A stretch of DNA of 64,000 nt from Pleodorina starrii (lineage: Eukaryota; Chlorophyta; Chlorophyceae; Chlamydomonadales; Volvocaceae), in NCBI GenBank assembly GCA_030267565.1, contig BRXU01000014.1:1338001-1402000 (forward strand), written 5' to 3'. The position numbers and the translations under genes were made by a program. Below, piece after piece: positions 58,375-64,000 of the stretch. The notes beneath the pieces were generated by a model. It saw only the letters and a list, made by a program, of their open reading frames with translations, ran no database searches and was not told the DNA's origin. Position 1 is the first letter of the stretch, and each line of letters opens with the position of its first letter.

Positions 58375-59336
58375 CCTTAGTACCTTACCAAGACGAGAGG
58401 CACAGCGACCGCGTCGCCGCCAGACCAACCCGGACGAACGAGTACGCGCGGAGACGGGGGGGTTTCGAGGGGCGGGGCGGGGCGGGGACGGGGGGGGGGA
58501 AAGGTCGCATACGCAGATGCGTTTACTCGAGGTATGCCCGGGTTGCGGTTGCCACGACCCGATGGACCTCGGCAGTGCAGTGCAGTGAGAGCCCACAGAG
58601 AGGGATAGGAGGGCTAACGCAGCGGAGCGGAGGTCATGATGGGGGACGAGGACAACATCTGAGCACCGGTACCTTCACACGTGTGGCGGGGCTGGGCGCT
58701 GGGCTGGCACTGCCATACCAAAACACCTGGAATACTGGCTGGTACCATACCGGTGCCCCTGACCATACGGGTGAGATCTGAGATGCCCCGTTGTCCCCGA
58801 CGTGGATGGATGGATGGGCGCCCCTCCGTTCCCACACGCGGATGCGGATGCGGATGGGGGGTTATCCGGGGGGTTATAGGCCGGAGCCCGCGAACGGTAA
58901 AGTACGATAACAGATGAAGGCCGTCGGATGGGGGGGGGGCCGTCGAACGCAGCGGCCGGTCAAGGGCCCAAGGGGGTGGTGGCTGCGCCCCAAACTGCAA
59001 CACGGGTACACGGAGGCCGCGACCCGCAGCCATCATGGGGGGCCCTCCCGCCTCTGTCGGGCAGGGAGGGACGGCTTCACACACTTCCCCCGCCAGCCCC
59101 CGCCAACCTTTTCCGCCATATGCCCCAACTTCCAAACTGCCGAAGAATGCGTCTGGGCATGGTACTGAGCCTACCCCCCCACCTGCATCACCTCCAGTCC
59201 ACTCTTCGCCCCATTCCTCCCAGCGGGCAGCGGGTCGGGTCGCATCGCCGCCACTTGACACAGCAGCATGCGAGACACTCACAACCCCACCACCACCACC
59301 ACCACCACACCCCACCAATCTTACGGTTTCGTTCCA

Positions 59337-59341
59337 TTACA
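59337..59341 (-). promoter_or_regulatory. Possible polyadenylation signal TGTAA of the PC-esterase gene
   Basis: Reads TGTAA on the minus strand about 770 nt past the stop codon at 60109. The distance is long for a 3' UTR but not unusual in this group. Confidence 0.35.
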
Positions 59342-60108
59342 TCCCCCAAAGCCTTTTCCCCTGCCTGGTTGGTAATAAGTCAATCACCAGTTCATTCCAG
59401 TTCATTCCATGCCAGTAATCCAGTCCATGCCATTCCATTCCAGGCCATTCCAGGCCATTCCATTCCATTCCATTGATCCATTCCATTCCATTTTAGAGTC
59501 AGTTCAGTTCGCAGTTCATTCCGATGCGGTGCAGTGCTCACACCCATGCGGTGCAGTGCAGTGCGGTGCAGTGCCCCCCACCGCCCGATCCGCGGTTGCC
59601 CCATTCGTTGCTGTCACTGTCGTGGCCTCCCACCACCCCTCCCACCACCCCTCCTCCCAACTCGTCCCCCACCCCGCCGCGCCGGACCTCCCATCCCAGG
59701 GGCTCACCCTCCAGACCTGCTGCGTACGACGGCTCACCGGGGATGGATAGGTAGATAGATAGATAATTAGATAGGCAGATAGATAGATGGATAGGTAGAC
59801 CGCGCGCGCTTCCGAGCCAACACGCCCCGACCCACCAGCCCCGGCACAACGTAAGCGAGAGGCCCCTTCCCCTCCCCTTCCCCCCCAGCAGTTCCCTCGG
59901 GGACCCCAAACGAGCGGAAGAGTCCATCTCGTGCACATCACCCGACCGCAACCCCCTGATCTCTCCGTCTCATCTCCCTCTCTCTCTCTCCCCCCCTCTC
60001 TCTCTCTCCTCTCTCACACACAAGTTCTAGCTCTCTTCCCCGCCTCTCCCTCCTTCTCCCTCTCTGCCTTCCTCTCCCTTCCTTTGCTAGAAAGACGGGA
60101 AATGCGCA

Positions 60109-62616
60109 TCAAGACCGCGCGCTCGCCGCCGCCGCCGCCGCCGCCTCCAGGGCCTCGTCCGAGCACAGCGCCTGCAGCACCGCCGTGAGCTGCACCAGCC
60201 CCACCGCCCCCGTGTTGGCGTAATGCACTCCATCCCAAGTGGCGTCGTGCAGAATCCGTGTGGCGCTCCAGGTGTCAATCACGGGAATCGCCTCCGCCGC
60301 CGTCGCCTCCGTCGCCTCCGCCGCCGTCGCCGCCGCCGCCGTCGCCGCGTCCGCCGCCAGCTGCTGCAGCAACTGCCGCCGGCCCCGCCACGGCGACGGC
60401 AGTGCCCGCTGCAGCCACCCCAACAAACCCTGCGACGTCGACGACAACGCCACCACACCGCCGCCGTCCCGACGCGGCTGCAGCTGCAGCTGCGGCTGCG
60501 AATCCGACCGCGGCTGCCCCAGCCGGCGGCTCCGCCGCCGCGCCCGCCGCGGCTGCTGCGCCTCTCCGCCGCCGCCGACTCGCCGCTGCCCCTCCCCCGC
60601 GTCTTCCGAGCAACTGCTACCCTCGCCACTCCCGTTACAGCCGCTACCGCCATCGCTACCCTTGGCGGCGGCAGCAGCAGCAAGCAGCCACAGCGCCTCC
60701 TGCCCCTCCTGAGCCGCTCTCAGCACCTGCGCAGCGGTTCGCCGCCGCCGCTGCCGCTGCCGCCGCGGCTGCTGCTGCTGCTGCTGCTGCTCCGCCTGCA
60801 CGCCAGACCCAGCAGTCGCGACCCCGCCGATGCCGCCGCCTGCCGCGCCGGCGGTCGCGGCCGCGGCCGCGCCTTCTCCTGCCGACCTCCACCCTGGCCC
60901 CGCCTCCACCTCCGCCTCCTCCGTCGCCATCCCAGCCCCCGCGCCCGACTGCATTCGCGCCAGCGCCGCCGGAAGCCCACCACTCATCACGTCGAGCGCC
61001 AACCGATTGTACAGCGTCAGCAACGGATCGGTTCGCCAGTCGACGCCCGCCGACTCGAGTCGCGCCTTGAGTGACGACATAACGGTCGTGACCCAGAACA
61101 CGCGCACGCCGGCGCGCGCGCGCGCCGCCAGCAGGCCCCGCCTCACGCGCAGCAGCTGCCGCAGGTATTGCACCGCGCTGTACGGCGCCGAGCCGGACCT
61201 GTACGACGCGGGCCATTGACCGAAATTGGCGACAATGTCGGTGCAGTTGGCGGCCGCCAGTGGGTCCGCGGCGGCGGCGTCGCCGGCCCCGGCGACGGCC
61301 TCCGGCCAGTCGTGGCCCCAGCGCATGTACTCGTAGTGTACGCTGTCTGAGGCGAGAAGCTCCTTGACAGTGTTGTTGACGCTGGCCCGGAAACCGCGCT
61401 GCCACATCACCAGGCTGTTTTGAAGGTAGCGCGTGTGCGAGTCGCCCACGAAACACACACGCCGGCCCGGCGGCAGGCAGCTGGCGGGAGTGACAGGCAG
61501 CGGCGGCGGCGGCGGCGGCGGCGGCTCCGCCGGCGGCGGGGCAGCGACGGCTACGCCGCCGCCGCCGCCTGGCGGCGGCGGCGGCGGGATGCCGGCGAAG
61601 GCGCGCATGCGGCAGCCGTACGGCCGCCAGCTCAGCGCCGCAGGGTGGCTGTCGTACCGCAGCGACCGACGTTCGGGGCCGCCGCAGTCGGCGTCGGGGA
61701 GGGCGGCGGTGAACCAGACGCAGGTGCGCAGCAGCGTCGCGGCGGCGGCGGCGGTGGTGGCGGCGGCGGGTGGCCATTCGGCAAAGTGCCAGCGGCCGGG
61801 CAGCGGGCCGGTGGCGGGGCAGAGCGGCAGCGAGGCGTCGCCGCCGGGCTGCGGGTGGCGCGAGCGGTGATGCTGCGGCAGTTGAAGGCTTCTGCCGTCT
61901 TTGCCGGGATCGCCGAGCCAGCTGATGCTGGACGCATTGCCGTTGGTAAGGACGGATTCATCCGGTGCGGAGGTCCACCGCTCGCCGACGAGGCGGACAT
62001 CGGCAAACTCCGCGTCCGATGTCGATTTGGGAGATGGCGCGGCGCGCACGTCAAGCGTCAGATAGCCCGCCCAAGGTGACTGCACGGCCCTACTTGAATT
62101 TGGCTGGACGAACGAGAAGCTAGTGTAGAGCATGAGCACTTCGACGGAAAACAGCCCGGGATGGCGAAGGTCGTACATCGCTAGCGCAAAGTCCGGGCGG
62201 CAGTACGTGGGCTCGAGCAGCCACAAGCCGTCAGGGCCAGCGATGCGCAAGCGGTAGACCGCGGTGCCGCTCTCAGCGCCGGGGCCAAGGCCTGCATCGT
62301 CCGTGGTCCGTTCCAAGACCAGCACACCCGAAGCATCGCCGCTGGCGCAATTATGCAGCTTGACGGGAAGCGAAGTGCTTTCGTGGACAGTGCAGTTGGC
62401 CTCCGTCAGCAAGATGAAATATTGATAACATGTTGCTGCCGCATGGGCCTCGACCGGGAACGACGGTGCCCCAATTCCGATGTATTCCAGATTGGAAAAC
62501 GCTGAAGCTACGATAGTCGGGCCGACGAGCGACTGAAGAGCTAACAATGAAAAGCATGACAAAACTCGACTAGCGACCCAGCTCCACCGAACTGGAACAG
62601 GTCCAGCTGCTGCCAT
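60109..62616 (-). CDS. Intronless SGNH/PC-esterase (TBL-like) secreted protein
   Basis: A single exon of 835 residues. The N terminus (WSWVASRVLSCFSLLALQSL) is a signal peptide or signal anchor. The central part has RRVCFVGDSHTRYLQNSLVM, the GDSH motif of the PC-esterase/TBL clan, with the catalytic Ser at about residue 393. Near the end comes DTWSATRILHDATWDGVHYA, whose D-x-x-H (about 794-797) completes the triad. Plant TBL proteins O-acetylate wall polysaccharides in the Golgi; related members in algae and animals act on glycans. Between the two motifs lies about 230 residues of Ala, Gly, Gln and Arg low complexity that the catalytic fold must tolerate. N-glycosylation-type NxT/NxS sites occur in the N-terminal half. 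A TATAATTA lies at 62655-62662. Substrate unknown. Confidence 0.8.
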   Translation of the reverse strand: MAAAGPVPVRWSWVASRVLSCFSLLALQSLVGPTIVASAFSNLEYIGIGAPSFPVEAHAAATCYQYFILLTEANCTVHESTSLPVKLHNCASGDASGVLVLERTTDDAGLGPGAESGTAVYRLRIAGPDGLWLLEPTYCRPDFALAMYDLRHPGLFSVEVLMLYTSFSFVQPNSSRAVQSPWAGYLTLDVRAAPSPKSTSDAEFADVRLVGERWTSAPDESVLTNGNASSISWLGDPGKDGRSLQLPQHHRSRHPQPGGDASLPLCPATGPLPGRWHFAEWPPAAATTAAAAATLLRTCVWFTAALPDADCGGPERRSLRYDSHPAALSWRPYGCRMRAFAGIPPPPPPGGGGGVAVAAPPPAEPPPPPPPPLPVTPASCLPPGRRVCFVGDSHTRYLQNSLVMWQRGFRASVNNTVKELLASDSVHYEYMRWGHDWPEAVAGAGDAAAADPLAAANCTDIVANFGQWPASYRSGSAPYSAVQYLRQLLRVRRGLLAARARAGVRVFWVTTVMSSLKARLESAGVDWRTDPLLTLYNRLALDVMSGGLPAALARMQSGAGAGMATEEAEVEAGPGWRSAGEGAAAAATAGAAGGGIGGVATAGSGVQAEQQQQQQQPRRQRQRRRRTAAQVLRAAQEGQEALWLLAAAAAAKGSDGGSGCNGSGEGSSCSEDAGEGQRRVGGGGEAQQPRRARRRSRRLGQPRSDSQPQLQLQPRRDGGGVVALSSTSQGLLGWLQRALPSPWRGRRQLLQQLAADAATAAAATAAEATEATAAEAIPVIDTWSATRILHDATWDGVHYANTGAVGLVQLTAVLQALCSDEALEAAAAAAASARS

Positions 62617-62654
62617 CAGCAGCTTAAAGTGCCGTTCTGCGTCCTACCATAGAA

Positions 62655-62662
62655 TAATTATA
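62655..62662 (-). promoter_or_regulatory. TATA-like element of the PC-esterase gene
   Basis: Reads TATAATTA on the minus strand, about 40 nt before the ATG at 62616, which is the first ATG of the long frame. Confidence 0.4.
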
Positions 62663-64000
62663 GCGCCTGTGGGACGTTTCAGCAATACCGGAAATAAAGA
62701 GTCTCACAGTCTCCTATGTCGGCGTGTTTCCTAATATAATATCACGATGACATAAATATGCAGAGGAACACTCTGAAGAAGCAATCCTTGTCTCGTCTGC
62801 CGCGAAATGTCACGGCGATCCCGACGGCGCCATAATAGCAGGCTTTGCCGTACCCGTACTCTTTGAGCGGTTCGTTCCAACCGCCTGCATCGGTGGGGCA
62901 TGCCGCTGTGCAGTGTGCACCGCTCCCGCGCGTGGCCAAACGGACCCACATTTAACAGAGTGCAAGAAAGGCTACCAGCTAGCCTTGTTGCTGAAGCCGC
63001 TGTGCAGACCGACGCCCTCGCTTTGCACCTCCTTGCACGTGCCCGCCGGCGGCGAAAGTTCATCCCTACCGTCTTTCCGTACTGTCGATGAAGCGCGTGG
63101 AGTCCTTTTCGTTTGCACAGCAAACCCCTCAGCGGGCTGCGACCCTCCATCCAAGACCCTCCATAGACGTCGATGCGGCGCTGACGTAGCAGCATCAGCA
63201 ATACGGTACGGTGCCTCACGACACGCACCGGGGCCGTCCGGGACAACCCCTCCCCCAGCCCCCGCCCCTTCCTCATTACCTCTCCCCCTCCTGCGCCCTG
63301 TAGCCCAGCGCCGGCCATCGGCCGCCGGGAGCGCCTGGGGGCCCCGAAACCAAACCGGCTCTCCCCCCTCTCTCTTCCCCCACCTCCCCGCTTCCTTCAA
63401 GAGCCGCGTGCACGCAAAGAACAGAAATGGAGAGCGCGCCAGCGCCAGCGCTGCGAGTGGCGCTGCGAGGATCGCTACAGCGCCCGCGGCATTCCGCGGC
63501 TGCTGCGGAGCCAGTCAGTCAGTCAGTCAGTCAGTCAGTCAGTCGGTCAAGCTACCGAACAAAATGTGGCCCACCGAACAAAATGTGCAGCCGACGGCCC
63601 TCTAGCGACGGCCACAATGGTCCCACACCTCTCCCGTCTCTCTCCCCGCCTCTTCCCCCCCCTCTCTCCCACCTCTCCCCGCCGCTCCCACCTTTCCCAT
63701 GTCGCAGCGGTACCGACATACCTCCGCCCGACCCTGCCCCGGTCCCGGTTTCCTGTTTTCCGTTCGTCGGCTTCAGAGCTACAGCCGCACCCAGCTCATG
63801 CCTCCGGGGCCTCTGTGCCCCCCACCGGGCCGTCATCCCGCCTCCGCAAATAAAACCCACCGCAACCCCAATGATAAAACCGTAAAACCCTAGGTCAGGT
63901 CAACGGATGGATCACCCGACACACGCACACACAATACCCCCCGCCACGGATGGGGCTGGCTAGTGGCTACCCCCTGGCTGGGCTCCTCCGACCTTCCTCC
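62663..64000. other. Right-end region without a recognised gene
   Basis: No exon chain with family motifs was found. A (CAGT)n run lies at about 63511-63543, and CT-rich tracts follow. AAAACCCTAGG at about 63885 resembles a telomere unit but is single. Confidence 0.5.

Larger units (their letters stand above)
58068..60108. other. Convergent 3' region of the ClpF-like and PC-esterase genes
   Basis: It contains both 3' UTRs, one copy of the intron-associated repeat (58285-58350), CCATTC-type repeats at about 59395-59490, a GATA-rich run at about 59748-59800 and CT-rich tracts at 59955-60015. No additional gene was recognised. Confidence 0.6.

Noticed and set aside
60223..61074. Long plus-strand frames opposite the PC-esterase
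   Set aside because: They are Pro/Arg/Ala shadows of the Ala/Gln-rich insert on the minus strand, with no motif of their own.

Overview
This window is nuclear DNA of a green alga in the Chlamydomonas/Volvox group. The call rests on very GC-rich sequence, genes split by many short GT-AG introns, TGTAA polyadenylation signals, a TTTTAGGG-type telomere motif, Ala/Gln/Gly-rich low-complexity runs inside conserved proteins, and a Ser-Pro-rich cell-wall-type protein. The species cannot be named from the sequence alone. Gene models were built by hand: exon ends were placed at splice sites so that reading frame is kept, and every multi-exon model below closes in frame. The exception is MED25, which runs off the left edge.

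Layout. Positions 1-3968 (minus) hold a MED25-like Mediator subunit, truncated at the window edge. Diverging from it, 5878-8303 (plus) is a five-exon coiled-coil protein of unknown function with a good TATA box. Positions 12541-13984 (minus) hold the 3' part of a probable single-pass membrane protein. Positions 16861-22071 (minus) encode an F-box/WD-repeat protein. Positions 24003-35220 carry three tandem minus-strand PLAC8-family genes (called P1, P2 and P3 here) with identical exon architecture, including a 25-nt micro-exon, but different Pro-rich tails.

Positions 37153-40783 are a 3.6-kb pentanucleotide (TCCTG)n array. Positions 43311-47426 (minus) encode a secreted protein with about nine Kazal-like modules and a Ser-Pro-rich spacer; all its introns are phase 1, the signature of exon shuffling. 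Positions 49654-54027 (minus) encode a secretory-pathway family-2 glycosyltransferase. Head-to-head with it, 54416-58067 (plus) encodes a ClpF-like chloroplast protein (UVR motifs plus YccV/HspQ domain). Positions 60109-62616 (minus) are an intronless SGNH/PC-esterase (TBL-like) gene.

The genes do not form a pathway. Three products (Kazal/HRGP, glycosyltransferase, PC-esterase) are predicted to enter the secretory route and could act on the wall or extracellular matrix. The others act in transcription (MED25), possible protein turnover or adaptor roles (F-box/WD, ClpF-like), and at membranes (PLAC8). The spaces between genes contain dispersed repeats, hairpins, a possible small DNA transposon, an AT-rich island and interstitial telomere-like repeats. 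The window holds no convincing new multigene system. The most unusual items are the Kazal/HRGP exon-shuffled gene, the PLAC8 triplet, the giant pentamer array and a small intron-associated repeat family.
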